Part shown: one piece after another, positions 9,045 to 17,655 of the stretch
How positions within the stretch are numbered: the first letter of the stretch is position 1
Layout: each line of letters opens with the position of its first letter
DNA from: Leucobacter salsicius M1-8
Lineage (GTDB): Bacteria > Actinomycetota > Actinomycetes > Actinomycetales > Microbacteriaceae
Assembly (NCBI RefSeq): GCF_000350525.1
Contig: NZ_AOCN01000019.1
Span: 1-64,000 of the forward strand
Reading direction: 5' to 3'
Length of the DNA stretch: 64,000 nucleotides
Position numbers and translations under genes: made by a program
Notes under the pieces: generated by a model
What the model was told of the DNA's origin: nothing
Seen by the model: only the letters and a program-made list of their open reading frames with translations
Databases searched by the model: none

Positions 9045-10529
9045 TCACCGCGCGGTGGACACCGGGACGGTGTCGTCACCCGGGGCGCCGGGAAGATCGA
9101 CCCTAAAGGTCGCGCCGCCGCCCGGGGTCTCGTGAATGCTGACGCGGCCCTTGTGGGCGTCGACGATGGACTTCACGATGGCAAGGCCCAGGCCGGATCC
9201 ACCGGTCTCGCGGTTGCGCGAGGTGTCGGCACGCCAAAACCGCCCAAAGATCTTCTCTCTGATTTGCACGGGTACGCCCTCACCGTGGTCGACGATCTCA
9301 AACCGGGCGTACTGCGGGCCGTCAGGGTTCGGCGGCAACGTCGACACGACGACCTCGATAGGGCTGCCCTCGGGGGTGTGACGCATCGCATTGCCGATAA
9401 GGTTCGTCATGAGCTGACGCACCTTATGTTCATCTCCGACCACTGAGGGGGCCAACGGGTCTTCGATGACGGAGACGACGCGATCCGGAGCTTGGGCGCG
9501 CGCATCGAGCGCCGCATCGCTCGCGAGCTTATTGAGTGGCAGCGCCGTGAGTTCGAGCGGGCGACGCTCGTCGAGGCGCGCGAGGGCAAGCAGATCCTCG
9601 ACCAGCGAGGTCATGCGAATCGCTTCCTTCTCGATGCGCTCCATGGCCTGGCCGACCTGCTCCTTGTCTTGCAGCGCACCCATGCGGTACAGCTCGGCGT
9701 AGCCGCGCACTGACACGAGAGGGGTGCGCAGCTCGTGACTCGCGTCGCCGATGAAGCGTCGCATCTGATCGATCGTCTGTGCGCGATCCTCGAGGGATCC
9801 GTCGAGCCGGTCGAGCATGGCATTGAGGGATTCGCCCAGGTGACCCACTTCGGTGTGCGGGCTCGAGACCATAATGCGTTTGGAATAATCGCCGCGCGAG
9901 ATCTCGAGCGCCGTTTTCTCGACTTCTGCGAGCGGGAGAAACGTGGTCGTGACGAGCAGTCGCGTGAGTGCCGCCCCCAATAGGATCACCGCGATGCCGA
10001 AGCACGTGAAGATGATCACGTACTGCGCGACGATCTGATTGATCGGGGCCGCCGACATCGCAATGAGTAGGGTGCCGCTTGGGCGGCCCCCCACTTCGAC
10101 GGGCGAGACGACGGCGCGCCACTCGGTACCGTCGCGTGCCTCCATGCCGATCAGCACGTCGGGGTGTTTGAGCACCGCATCGAGACGTACCTGTGGAACC
10201 ACCGGGGTGCTCGGCTCGTTGGAGCTGTGCGTGTTGTCGTACTGCAGCGTGCCGTCGGCGTCGAGCATGGCCACGTAGTAGGCCTGGTTCGCGTACAGCA
10301 CGTCGTTGCGCGACAGATCGTTGGGGTTCGCCCCCGTGGCGAGCGCGAGCGACGGGTCGCTGCGCAGCTTCGACAGCGTGCTCTCCTGGTTGGAGATCAG
10401 CATGGGCCGCAGCACCGATAGTGTGCCGACGCCCGCCACGATCAGCCCCAGAAACAGGATGAAGACCGTGACGCCCGTGATCTTCGCGCGGAGCGAGACG
10501 TCGGCAAATCGGTCGCCGAAGCGCGACAT
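9045..10529 (-). CDS. Sensor histidine kinase
   Basis: This 494-residue membrane sensor kinase belongs to the class paired with OmpR/PhoB-like regulators. Helix 1 is at about residues 15-37 (ITGVTVFILFLGLIVAGVGT). An extracytoplasmic sensor domain of about 130 residues follows, then helix 2 near 165-187, a HAMP linker and a HisKA domain with phospho-acceptor His265 (FIGDASHELRTPL). The HATPase_c domain has the N-box NLIGNAMRHTP, FEIVDHGEGVP and the G-box GGSGLGLAIVKSIVDAHKG. It is encoded three bases downstream of its response regulator on the same strand, so they form one operon. The overall make-up resembles mycobacterial TcrY/TrcS-type kinases. The stimulus is not evident from the sequence. 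Confidence 0.93.
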   Translation of the reverse strand: MSRFGDRFADVSLRAKITGVTVFILFLGLIVAGVGTLSVLRPMLISNQESTLSKLRSDPSLALATGANPNDLSRNDVLYANQAYYVAMLDADGTLQYDNTHSSNEPSTPVVPQVRLDAVLKHPDVLIGMEARDGTEWRAVVSPVEVGGRPSGTLLIAMSAAPINQIVAQYVIIFTCFGIAVILLGAALTRLLVTTTFLPLAEVEKTALEISRGDYSKRIMVSSPHTEVGHLGESLNAMLDRLDGSLEDRAQTIDQMRRFIGDASHELRTPLVSVRGYAELYRMGALQDKEQVGQAMERIEKEAIRMTSLVEDLLALARLDERRPLELTALPLNKLASDAALDARAQAPDRVVSVIEDPLAPSVVGDEHKVRQLMTNLIGNAMRHTPEGSPIEVVVSTLPPNPDGPQYARFEIVDHGEGVPVQIREKIFGRFWRADTSRNRETGGSGLGLAIVKSIVDAHKGRVSIHETPGGGATFRVDLPGAPGDDTVPVSTAR

Positions 10530-10532
10530 GAA

Positions 10533-11234
10533 TTACTTCGCTTCGGTTTTGAGCATGTAGCCGAAGCCGCGCTTCGTCTGAATCAGCGATTCTTCGGTGA
10601 GCGGGTCGAGCTTGCGTCGCAGGTACGAGATGTACGACTCGACAATGCCGGCGTCGCCGTTAAAGTCGTACTCCCACACGTGGTCAAGAATCTGCGCCTT
10701 CGACAGCACACGGTTCGCGTTCTGCATCAGGTAGCGCAGCAGCTTGAACTCGGTGGGGGAGAGTTCAACCGAGGTGCCCTCGACGTTGACCTCGTGGGTG
10801 TCCTGATCCATGGTGATCGGGCCGATCGACAGCACCGAATCCTCGTCCTCCTGGATTGTGCGGCGCAGCACGGCCTTGATGCGCGCGATGATCTCGTCGA
10901 GGCTGAACGGCTTGGTGACGTAGTCGTCGCCGCCCACGGTGAGGCCCTCGATCTTGTCCTCCGTGTCATCCTTCGCGGTGAGGAAGATGATGGGGGCGGT
11001 GTAGCCAGCCGAGCGCAGACGCTTGGTCACGCTGAAGCCGTTCATGTCGGGCAGCATGACGTCGAGCACGATGAGATCGGGCTCTTCCTCGAGCACTGCC
11101 GAGATGGTTTGCGCGCCGTTTGCAACGGAGCGCACGCCGAAACCAGCGAAGCGGAGGCTCGTTGAGAGCAGCTCGCGGATGCTGGGCTCGTCGTCGACGA
11201 TAAGAATCCGGGGTCCCTTTGGCTGTGTGTTCAT
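10533..11234 (-). CDS. OmpR/PhoB-family response regulator
   Basis: This is the DNA-binding partner of the adjacent kinase. It is 233 residues starting at MNTQPKGPRILIVDDEP. The receiver domain has the acidic pair Asp14/Asp15, phospho-acceptor Asp58 (LIVLDVMLPDMNG) and the conserved Lys in FLTAKDD. The C-terminal winged helix has LSPTEFKLLRYLMQNANRV and VESYISYLRRKL. The frame is open for 47 further codons upstream, but that part is not protein-like. The ATG at 11234 has GGAAGC as ribosome site and begins the recognisable receiver fold, so I use it. It is the first gene of the two-component operon. Targets cannot be deduced from the sequence. Confidence 0.95.
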   Translation of the reverse strand: MNTQPKGPRILIVDDEPSIRELLSTSLRFAGFGVRSVANGAQTISAVLEEEPDLIVLDVMLPDMNGFSVTKRLRSAGYTAPIIFLTAKDDTEDKIEGLTVGGDDYVTKPFSLDEIIARIKAVLRRTIQEDEDSVLSIGPITMDQDTHEVNVEGTSVELSPTEFKLLRYLMQNANRVLSKAQILDHVWEYDFNGDAGIVESYISYLRRKLDPLTEESLIQTKRGFGYMLKTEAK

Positions 11235-11264
11235 GCTTCCAGTCTCTGATCGTTTGCTATGAAC

Positions 11265-11304
11265 CGGCTGGGAGTGTGAGGAAAACACCTCGCACCCCCA
11301 GCCG
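11265..11304 (-). terminator. Hairpin after the binding-protein operon
   Basis: A 17-bp stem (11265-11281 with 11288-11304, one mismatch and one G-T pair, six-base loop) lies between the stop of the polyamine-type binding protein and the response regulator start. It lacks a U-tract. It probably separates the two minus-strand operons. Confidence 0.5.
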
Positions 11305-11331
11305 ACAGGTCCAGAGTGGGTCAGCCTTCCC

Positions 11332-12441
11332 TTAGCCGCCGGTGACCCAGGTGGCCCACTCGGAGGCCATCGCATCGTAGTTGTCGACCCAAAAGTCGAT
11401 GTGGGGGACGATGCCCGTGTCGAAGCGCGTGCTTGCGAGCCAATCGGCGAGGACAGGGTCTACCTCGGGCACCGCGTTCACGTTCACGGGTGACATCGAG
11501 TTCAGCTCGGTCATGCGCGCTTGCTGATCCGCGCCCAGGAAGTAGTTGATCGCGGCGAGTGAGGCATCGACATCCTTCGCGCCCTTGGGAATGGCGGTCG
11601 AATCGATCGCGACGAGCCACTCGTCCCATACCGGGGCGATGGGGGCGCCGGACTCGGCGGCACCGTAGCCGCGACCCGACCAGACGTAGCCCATCACGGC
11701 CTCGCCCGACTCCAGCTGCTGCTGTGCCTGGGCGCCCGTGGTCCAGCCGATCATGTCGTCGCCCAGGCTCTTGTACTTATCGATCGCCTGCGCAATGTGC
11801 TCGGGCTTCAAATTGTCGAGGTCTACCCCGTCGGCCAGCAGCGGAAATTCCATGTTCTGCGGGTCGACGTAGGTTGTCTGCGGCACCGTGCGCTTGCCCG
11901 GGAACTTCTTCGTATCGAAAAAGTCGGCGGCGCTCTTCGGCGGGTTGTCGCCAAATACCTCGGTGTTGTACGCAATCACGAAGCCGTACATCACGTTGGG
12001 GATCATGCACTCATCAGTGAGCGTGCCCTCGGGGAGCTCCGAGGTGTCGACCTTTGAGCGGTCGATCTTCTCATAGAGCGTGCCGCATCCGCGCGCGGTA
12101 TCGACCTGTGAGGTGTCGACGATGTCCCAAGACACATTGCCGCTGTCGACCATTGCCTTCAGTTTGCCCGCGTCAAAGGCGTCCATGAGCATCGTGGCAC
12201 CAGAGGCCTTCGCGAACGGCTGCCAGATCGCCTCGTCCTGCCCCTCCTGGAAGATGCCGCCGGGCCCCGCGTAGGTGAGCGTTGTGCCCTCGAGGACGCC
12301 CGGCGTGACCTCGCCCGCGACGGGGGTGCCGAAGTCGCGGTCAGTGGGCGGTGCGGTCGATCCGCTCGAACAGCCAGCCAGCAGCACGGCCGAGGCCGCT
12401 GCGAGTGCGAGTGCTGGGGCGATACGGGTGAGTTTCGTCAT
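11332..12441 (-). CDS. Polyamine-type ABC substrate-binding lipoprotein (PotD-like)
   Basis: This extracytoplasmic solute-binding lipoprotein has 369 residues and a signal peptide with lipobox LAGC (lipidated Cys24). The mature part has the PotD/PotF layout: LTYAGPGGIFQEGQDEAIWQPF, GNVSWDIVDTSQ, NVMYGFVIAYNTEVFG, YVDPQNMEFPLL and a hinge region VMGYVWSGRG. The ligand is probably a polyamine or a related cationic compound. It is the last gene of the minus-strand operon that starts with the ThDP decarboxylase and ureohydrolase, which suggests a guanidino compound or arginine-derived amine as substrate. No permease or ATPase of the same system is found in the window, so it must use transport subunits encoded elsewhere. 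Confidence 0.85.
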   Translation of the reverse strand: MTKLTRIAPALALAAASAVLLAGCSSGSTAPPTDRDFGTPVAGEVTPGVLEGTTLTYAGPGGIFQEGQDEAIWQPFAKASGATMLMDAFDAGKLKAMVDSGNVSWDIVDTSQVDTARGCGTLYEKIDRSKVDTSELPEGTLTDECMIPNVMYGFVIAYNTEVFGDNPPKSAADFFDTKKFPGKRTVPQTTYVDPQNMEFPLLADGVDLDNLKPEHIAQAIDKYKSLGDDMIGWTTGAQAQQQLESGEAVMGYVWSGRGYGAAESGAPIAPVWDEWLVAIDSTAIPKGAKDVDASLAAINYFLGADQQARMTELNSMSPVNVNAVPEVDPVLADWLASTRFDTGIVPHIDFWVDNYDAMASEWATWVTGG

Positions 12442-12521
12442 TGATACATCCGTTTCTAGGGTGCGGGAAAGCCCGCGAGGACTACAGCAGGTACAGAAAA
12501 GAGGAGGAAGTGTCGAGGTCC

Positions 12522-13499
12522 TTAGCGCGCCCAGAGTGACAGGAACTCGTAGGCCACGTGCGCCGCGGCCAGGGAGGTCACGTTCGCGTGATCGTAGGCC
12601 GGTGCGACCTCGACGATGTCGGCGCCCACGATGTTGAGTGGTGCCAGCCCGCGAATCAGGTACAGCAGTTCGCGGCTCGTGAGGCCCCCGGGCTCGGGCG
12701 TGCCCGTACCCGGGGCGAACGCCGGATCAAGCACGTCGATGTCAACGGAGACGTAGACGGGCCGGTCTCCCATACGGTGCCGCATCTGTTCGAGGATGCC
12801 CTCGAGCCCCGTGGTGGAGAATTCGCTCGCGTGCACGGTCTGGAATCCGAGCGCGCGATCCTCTGACAGGTCGCTCGGCCCGTAGAGCGGGCCGCGAATT
12901 CCCACGTGCATGCAGCCCTCGGGATCTAGCAGCCCATCTTCTGCCGCGCGGCGGAAGGGGGTGCCGTGGTGCATGGACGCACCAAAGTAGGGGCCGAAGG
13001 TGTCGATGTGCGCGTCGAAATGCAACACCGAAATGGGGCCGTGCTGCTGCGCGAGCGTCTTAATTGAGGGGTAGGCGATCGTGTGATCGCCGCCCAGAAT
13101 CACGAGTTTGCCCGCGCGCTCGCGCGCTGCCGAGAGTCCCGTGAGCATGGCCTCGACCGCGCGATCCACCCCAAACGGGGTGACGGCGAGGTTGCCGACG
13201 TCGGCGACCTGGTGGGTCGCAAACGGATATGAGTCGAGCTCGACGTTGAAGGGCCGGATCAGGTGGCTCGCGCTGCGAATGCCCTCGGGGCCGAACCGTG
13301 CGCCCGGTCGGTAGGTGACGCCCGAGTCGAAGGGGATGCCAATGACGCCAGCGGCCGCCTCGCCTACGTCCTGCAGGCGGGGGAGGCCCGCGAACGTGCC
13401 GGGGCCCGCGAACCGGGGCACCTGCGAGAAGTCGACCTGGCCCGTCACAGGCCGCCCGTCTGCGCCGATACCGGTGGTGTAGGGAAGTTCGAGGCTCAT
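12522..13499 (-). CDS. Ureohydrolase: agmatinase / guanidinobutyrase
   Basis: This is an arginase-superfamily enzyme of 325 residues that removes urea from a guanidino compound. All metal ligands of the binuclear manganese centre are present: His139 in GGDHT, Asp162/His164/Asp166 in FDAHIDTFG, and Asp253/Asp255 in SVDIDVLDPAFAPGTGTPEP. The ATG at 13499 overlaps the stop of the upstream ThDP enzyme (ATGA); upstream codons in this frame are shadow. Sequence alone cannot split agmatinase from guanidinobutyrase. Coupling to a decarboxylase resembling AruI and to a polyamine-type binding protein favours 4-guanidinobutyrate as substrate, giving 4-aminobutyrate plus urea. Control is likely by the divergent XRE-cupin regulator. 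Confidence 0.9.
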   Translation of the reverse strand: MSLELPYTTGIGADGRPVTGQVDFSQVPRFAGPGTFAGLPRLQDVGEAAAGVIGIPFDSGVTYRPGARFGPEGIRSASHLIRPFNVELDSYPFATHQVADVGNLAVTPFGVDRAVEAMLTGLSAARERAGKLVILGGDHTIAYPSIKTLAQQHGPISVLHFDAHIDTFGPYFGASMHHGTPFRRAAEDGLLDPEGCMHVGIRGPLYGPSDLSEDRALGFQTVHASEFSTTGLEGILEQMRHRMGDRPVYVSVDIDVLDPAFAPGTGTPEPGGLTSRELLYLIRGLAPLNIVGADIVEVAPAYDHANVTSLAAAHVAYEFLSLWAR

Positions 13500-15181
13500 G
13501 CGGTGGCTCCAGACGTTGCGATGGTGGGTTTCAGTGAGTCGGCTTCGACGCGATGCTCGGTGGGCGCTTGCACTACGACCACCGAGAGTCCCGGCTGGCC
13601 GGCCTCGATGCGCAGGGCGGCTTCGAGCTCGTCGGGGGTCGTGGGTCGCACGACGCGGGCCCCAAACCCCTTCGCGATCATGCCAAGGTCTTGGGCGGTG
13701 GTGCGCACACCGGCGGGGGCGATGTCGGTGCGCGCGAACGACACCTCGATCTCGCGGTAGCCGCCGTTGTCCCAGATCACGTAGGTGATGTTGGCGTCGT
13801 TGTTGGCGCCCAGATCTCGCGCCGTGGCTAGTTCGGGCAGCGTGAACAGTGAGCTGCCGTCGCCCGCGAGCGCAATGATGGGACGGCCGGGAGCTCCGAT
13901 CGCGGCGCCCACCGCCATGGGGAGCGCGGGCCCGAGCGTGCCATAGCCGTAGGGTGCGAGCCACCGGCCGGGTGTATCAAGCCCCAGATAGTGGTGAGAC
14001 TGGTAGGCGACCTGTGCCGAATCCGCGGTCAGGATCACATCGGCTGGCAGCGCCCGCTCGATCGCGTCGATCCACGGCGTGTGCGGGTCGGCCGCGCGCG
14101 CCTCGGCGAGCCCAGCCTTCGCGACCGTGGCACGAGCCTCACCTGAGCTTCGGGTGGCTTCGTTCGCAAGCTCCGGAGCCGGATCCCGCTGAAGAGCGAG
14201 CCGCGCAAACTCCGCCACGCGCATCTGCAGCGCGGGGCGTGTCTGGTCGGGGTGCGTGACGGTTGGATCGATGTCGACGCGCACGATGTCGGCCATGCGG
14301 GGCTCGGCGGAGCCTGTGAACAGCACGTCGAAGTCTGATAGTTCGGTGCCGAGCCCGACCACGAGGTCGGCGTCCTCGACGAGCTCCTGGGTGCGCGGGA
14401 ACGGCAGGCTGATCCCCACGTTGAGGGGGTGAGCTTCGGGTAGCAGCCCCTTCGAGTTGCCGGTCAAGATAACGGGGGCCGAGTATCGCTCAGCGAGCTC
14501 GCGCACGGCCTCGCCGTCGTAGCGTGCACCTCCGCCCGCGATAATAACGGGGCGCTTCGCGGCGCTGAGGCGCGACAGTGCATCGGAGATCTGGTCGGCC
14601 TGGTTTGGGGCCGTGGCGGCAGGGGGCGCGCTCGCCGCAGCATGGGCCGGGGCGTTCGCACGACGCAGCTCCCCGACCTCCTCCTCGAGCAGGTCGCGGG
14701 GAATGCCGATGTAGACGGGGCGAGGGCGTTCGTGCTGCCAGCGGGTGAATGCCTCCTCGATGAGCTCGGGCACACGCTCGACCGTGGTGACGGTCTCGCT
14801 GATGAGTGTGAAAGGGCGTAGGACCCCGGCGAGGTCGGGAGTATCGTGCAGGGTGCCACGGTGCGCGCCGAGCTCGGGGCGGGTGACGGTCGAGCCGATG
14901 ATCAGCATGGGGATCGAGTCGTGCCAGGCCTGAGCGATGGGCGTGAGCGCGTTGAGCACGCCGGGCCCGGTGATGAGGTAACAGACGGCGGGCTTGCCCG
15001 AGACTCGCGTGTAGGCGTCGGCCATGAATCCGGCACCCTGCTCGTGGCGGGGAATGGTGACGTTGAGTCCGCTCGCGTCGATATCGCGAAAAAGTTCAAG
15101 GGTGTGCACGCCGGGGATCCCGAAGATGTGCTCGACCCCGTACTGGGTGAGCAACGAGCTGATGGCCTGACCGAACCGCAT
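13496..15181 (-). CDS. ThDP-dependent decarboxylase, AruI-like / acetolactate synthase family
   Basis: This 561-residue thiamine-diphosphate enzyme has the three-domain acetolactate synthase architecture. The N-terminal Pyr domain carries the catalytic Glu in PRHEQGAGFMADAYTR, followed by YLITGPGVLNALTPIAQAW. A central domain follows (VIIAGGGARYDGEAV), then the C-terminal PP domain with the ThDP/Mg motif beginning GDGSSLFTLPELATA and ending in WDNGGY. The ATG at 15181 has GAAGGAG seven bases upstream; the 13 codons above it are discarded. It is the first gene of an operon with a ureohydrolase, which fits 5-guanidino-2-oxopentanoate decarboxylase (AruI) of the arginine transaminase pathway. 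A generic acetolactate-synthase-like role is the alternative. The divergent regulator shares its promoter region. Confidence 0.82.
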   Translation of the reverse strand: MRFGQAISSLLTQYGVEHIFGIPGVHTLELFRDIDASGLNVTIPRHEQGAGFMADAYTRVSGKPAVCYLITGPGVLNALTPIAQAWHDSIPMLIIGSTVTRPELGAHRGTLHDTPDLAGVLRPFTLISETVTTVERVPELIEEAFTRWQHERPRPVYIGIPRDLLEEEVGELRRANAPAHAAASAPPAATAPNQADQISDALSRLSAAKRPVIIAGGGARYDGEAVRELAERYSAPVILTGNSKGLLPEAHPLNVGISLPFPRTQELVEDADLVVGLGTELSDFDVLFTGSAEPRMADIVRVDIDPTVTHPDQTRPALQMRVAEFARLALQRDPAPELANEATRSSGEARATVAKAGLAEARAADPHTPWIDAIERALPADVILTADSAQVAYQSHHYLGLDTPGRWLAPYGYGTLGPALPMAVGAAIGAPGRPIIALAGDGSSLFTLPELATARDLGANNDANITYVIWDNGGYREIEVSFARTDIAPAGVRTTAQDLGMIAKGFGARVVRPTTPDELEAALRIEAGQPGLSVVVVQAPTEHRVEADSLKPTIATSGATA

Positions 15182-15240
15182 CTGACGACTCCTTCGTGGA
15201 CTGCATTGTCCACATTGCACGGGTTGCCCCGCAGTGAAAG

Positions 15241-15277
15241 GTTTAGTTGTGTAATACTCTGTTTGGATACACTAAAC
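15241..15277. promoter_or_regulatory. Inverted-repeat operator candidate between ThDP operon and XRE regulator
   Basis: GTTTAGT at 15241-15247 and its exact complement ACTAAAC at 15271-15277 flank a 23-base AT-rich centre that holds -10-like strings (TAATACT, TACACT). It lies in the 168-bp divergent intergenic region and is the obvious binding-site candidate for the XRE-cupin protein. This is unproven. Confidence 0.5.
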
Positions 15278-15349
15278 ACATTGGGGTCCCGAGTCAACAC
15301 CGCCCCGGGGCAAATGAATTAAGCTTCACGTGTCACGAGAGGAGCCGGC

Positions 15350-15940
15350 ATGTCAGAGGGCACCACCGCGCGTCAGCCGCATGCTGGCGCCACTGCGCAG
15401 CTCGCCCAGATCGGGTTTCGGTTGCGCGTGGCACGCGAAGAACGCGGCATGACGATCAGTAGCGTTGCCGAGTTCACGGGCCTCACGAAGGGCTTCATCT
15501 CGCAGGTGGAGCGCGGCCTTGCTTCGGCCTCGATCACGTCGCTCGCCGCGATCTGCGACGCCCTGACGATGCCGATGGGGCGGTTGTTCGACCCGCCAAA
15601 AGTGTTTGTGAACCGGGCTGCGGATCGCCCCGCGGCCAGGCTCATGGGCGACGGCGTGGCCGACTCGATCCTGTCGCCCCCCGGGCAGAGTGACGTACAG
15701 ATCATCGAGACCTGGGTCGAACCGGGCGGCGGTTTTGAGCCTGAGCCCTACCGGCTGCCGGTCGACCGCGAATTCGTCGTGGTGCTCAATGGGACACTCG
15801 AGATGCGCATCGAGGCTGACGCTTACCTGCTCGAGGAAGGCGATTCCATGAGCTTTGATGCGCGACACGCGCACATCTGGCGCAACCCGTCAGAATCGGA
15901 GCGGACGCGCGTGCTGTGGGTGCTCTCGTCGGACCGGTAG
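15350..15940 (+). CDS. XRE-family regulator with C-terminal cupin domain
   Basis: This 196-residue transcription factor has an N-terminal lambda-repressor-like helix-turn-helix (about residues 22-78; RLRVAREERGMTISSVAEFT, GFISQVERGLASASITSLAAI) and a C-terminal cupin barrel that probably senses a small ligand (about residues 115-190; WVEPGGGFEPEPYRLPVDREFV, LEEGDSMSF, HIWRNPSESE). This layout is that of PuuR and similar regulators of polyamine and amino acid catabolism. It is divergent from the ThDP decarboxylase/ureohydrolase/binding-protein operon, so it is most likely their repressor, with arginine- or guanidino-derived compounds as effector. Ribosome site GAGAGGAG precedes the ATG. Its end lies nine bases from the end of the convergent helicase gene. 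Confidence 0.88.
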   Translation: MSEGTTARQPHAGATAQLAQIGFRLRVAREERGMTISSVAEFTGLTKGFISQVERGLASASITSLAAICDALTMPMGRLFDPPKVFVNRAADRPAARLMGDGVADSILSPPGQSDVQIIETWVEPGGGFEPEPYRLPVDREFVVVLNGTLEMRIEADAYLLEEGDSMSFDARHAHIWRNPSESERTRVLWVLSSDR

Positions 15941-15949
15941 TCCAACCCG

Positions 15950-17644
15950 CTACACCTCGTCGGCATTCAGAATCGTGTAGGCGTACCCCTGCTCTGCCAG
16001 AAAACGCTGCCGGTTCTGAGCGAAGTCCTGGTCCACGGTGTCGCGTGCGATCAACGTGTAGAACGAGGCGGTGAGGCCCTTCGCCTTGGGGCGCAGCAGG
16101 CGCCCGAGGCGCTGAGCCTCCTCCTGCCGTGACCCGTACGATCCCGAGATCTGAATGGCGACCGAAGCGTCGGGCAGGTCGATGGAGAAATTGGCGACCT
16201 TCGACACGACGAGCGTGGTGATGTCACCGGTGCGAAACGCATTGAACAGCCGCTCGCGCTCATCGACGGGGGTCTGGCCCGTGATCAGTTCGGATCCCAG
16301 CGCCTCGGCCATCGCCTCGAGCTGGTCGATGTACTGACCGATCACGAGCACGCTTTCACCCGGATGCTTGTCGATGATGCGCTGCGCGAGATCCTGCTTC
16401 TCGGGCGTCGAGGACGCGATCCGGTAGCGATCCTGATCTTCGGCGACCGCGTACTGCATGCGCTCGGCCTCGGGCAGATCGACCCGCACCTCGAAGCAGG
16501 CCGCGGGCGCGATGAAGCCCTGCGCCTCGATGTCCTTCCACGCCGCGTCGTAGCGCTTGGGCCCGATCAAGCTGAAGACGTCGCCCTCGCGACCGTCCTC
16601 GCGCACGAGCGTCGCAGTGAGGCCGAGGCGCCGCCGCGCCTGCAGCTCTGCGGTCAGCTTAAACACGGGGGCGGGCAGCAGATGCACCTCGTCATAGACG
16701 ATCACACCCCAGTCCTGTGCCGACAGCAGCGACAGGTGCGCGTACTCGCCCTTCCGCTTGCTCGTGAGGATCTGGTAGGTCGCGATCGTGACCGGCTTGA
16801 CCTCCTTCACCTGCCCCGAGTACTCGCCAATCTCGTCCTCGGTGAGGGTGGTGCGGCGAATCAGCTCATCGCGCCACTGTCTCGCCGATACGGCGTTCGT
16901 CACCAGAATGAGCGTCTTCGCGCCGACCGCCGCCATCGATGCTGCGCCGACGATGGTCTTGCCCGCGCCACACGGCAGCACGACTACGCCAGACCCGCCG
17001 CGCTGAAACGCCTCGGCGGCCTTCGCCTGGTAGTCGCGCAGCTGCCATCCGTCGGGTCCGGTGCTTTCGACGAGTGCGATTGGGTACGGCTCTCCGGGGG
17101 TGTAGCCCGCGAGGTCCTCGGCGGGCCAGCCGCGCGCGACGAGCTGCTGCTTGAGTTCGCCGCGGGCCCACGCCTCGATCGGGTAGGTCTGGTCGTCGAG
17201 ACGATTGCCGAGCAGCGGCGCGATCTTCTTGGCGCTCGTGACCTCTCGCAGAATCGCCGCGTCGTCGCACCGCAGCACAAGCACGGGCGGCTCGCCTTCG
17301 CCCAATAGAGGCTGTGCGTTGGGGTCGTCGGCACCGCCGTCGAGGCGCTCAATCGTGAGCCGCCCGTAGCGGCGCATCGTGTCCTCGATCTCGCTCGCGA
17401 CCCCACTGGGCACGGGAAACTTCGCGTACTGGTTGAGCGTCGCGAGAATCTCTTCGGCGGTGTGCCCCGCGGCGCGCGCGTTCCACAGCCCCAGCCGGGT
17501 GACGCGGTAGGTGTGAATGTGTTCTGGCGCGCGTTCGAGCTCGGCGAAGACGGCCAGCGCATGCCGCGCATCCTCGGCTTCGGGGTGCGCAACCTCTAAC
17601 AACACGGTGTGGTCGCTTTGCACGATGAGAGGCCCAAGAGTCAT
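15950..17644 (-). CDS. XPB-type DNA repair helicase
   Basis: This 564-residue superfamily 2 helicase is of the bacterial XPB/Ssl2 type. The N-terminal portion (residues 1-180) is the actinobacterial XPB extension. The motor domains show the Q-like LRDYQAKAAEAF, motif I LPCGAGKTIVGA, motif II YDEVHLLPAPVF, motif III LGLTATLVREDGREGD and motif VI EAQRLGRLLRPKAKG. The family unwinds 3'-5' DNA and is linked to nucleotide excision repair, although its exact role in bacteria is less clear. It is the last gene of a minus-strand operon, 11 bases after the Helicase_C_3 protein, with which it probably works. It converges on the XRE-cupin gene with only nine bases between the stops, so read-through may occur. 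Confidence 0.95.
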   Translation of the reverse strand: MTLGPLIVQSDHTVLLEVAHPEAEDARHALAVFAELERAPEHIHTYRVTRLGLWNARAAGHTAEEILATLNQYAKFPVPSGVASEIEDTMRRYGRLTIERLDGGADDPNAQPLLGEGEPPVLVLRCDDAAILREVTSAKKIAPLLGNRLDDQTYPIEAWARGELKQQLVARGWPAEDLAGYTPGEPYPIALVESTGPDGWQLRDYQAKAAEAFQRGGSGVVVLPCGAGKTIVGAASMAAVGAKTLILVTNAVSARQWRDELIRRTTLTEDEIGEYSGQVKEVKPVTIATYQILTSKRKGEYAHLSLLSAQDWGVIVYDEVHLLPAPVFKLTAELQARRRLGLTATLVREDGREGDVFSLIGPKRYDAAWKDIEAQGFIAPAACFEVRVDLPEAERMQYAVAEDQDRYRIASSTPEKQDLAQRIIDKHPGESVLVIGQYIDQLEAMAEALGSELITGQTPVDERERLFNAFRTGDITTLVVSKVANFSIDLPDASVAIQISGSYGSRQEEAQRLGRLLRPKAKGLTASFYTLIARDTVDQDFAQNRQRFLAEQGYAYTILNADEV

Positions 17645-17655
17645 AACGACCTAGT

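Noticed and set aside
13500-13964. Extended N-terminus of the ureohydrolase (480-codon frame)
   Set aside because: The extra 155 codons are the shadow of the ThDP enzyme gene; the true start overlaps its stop.
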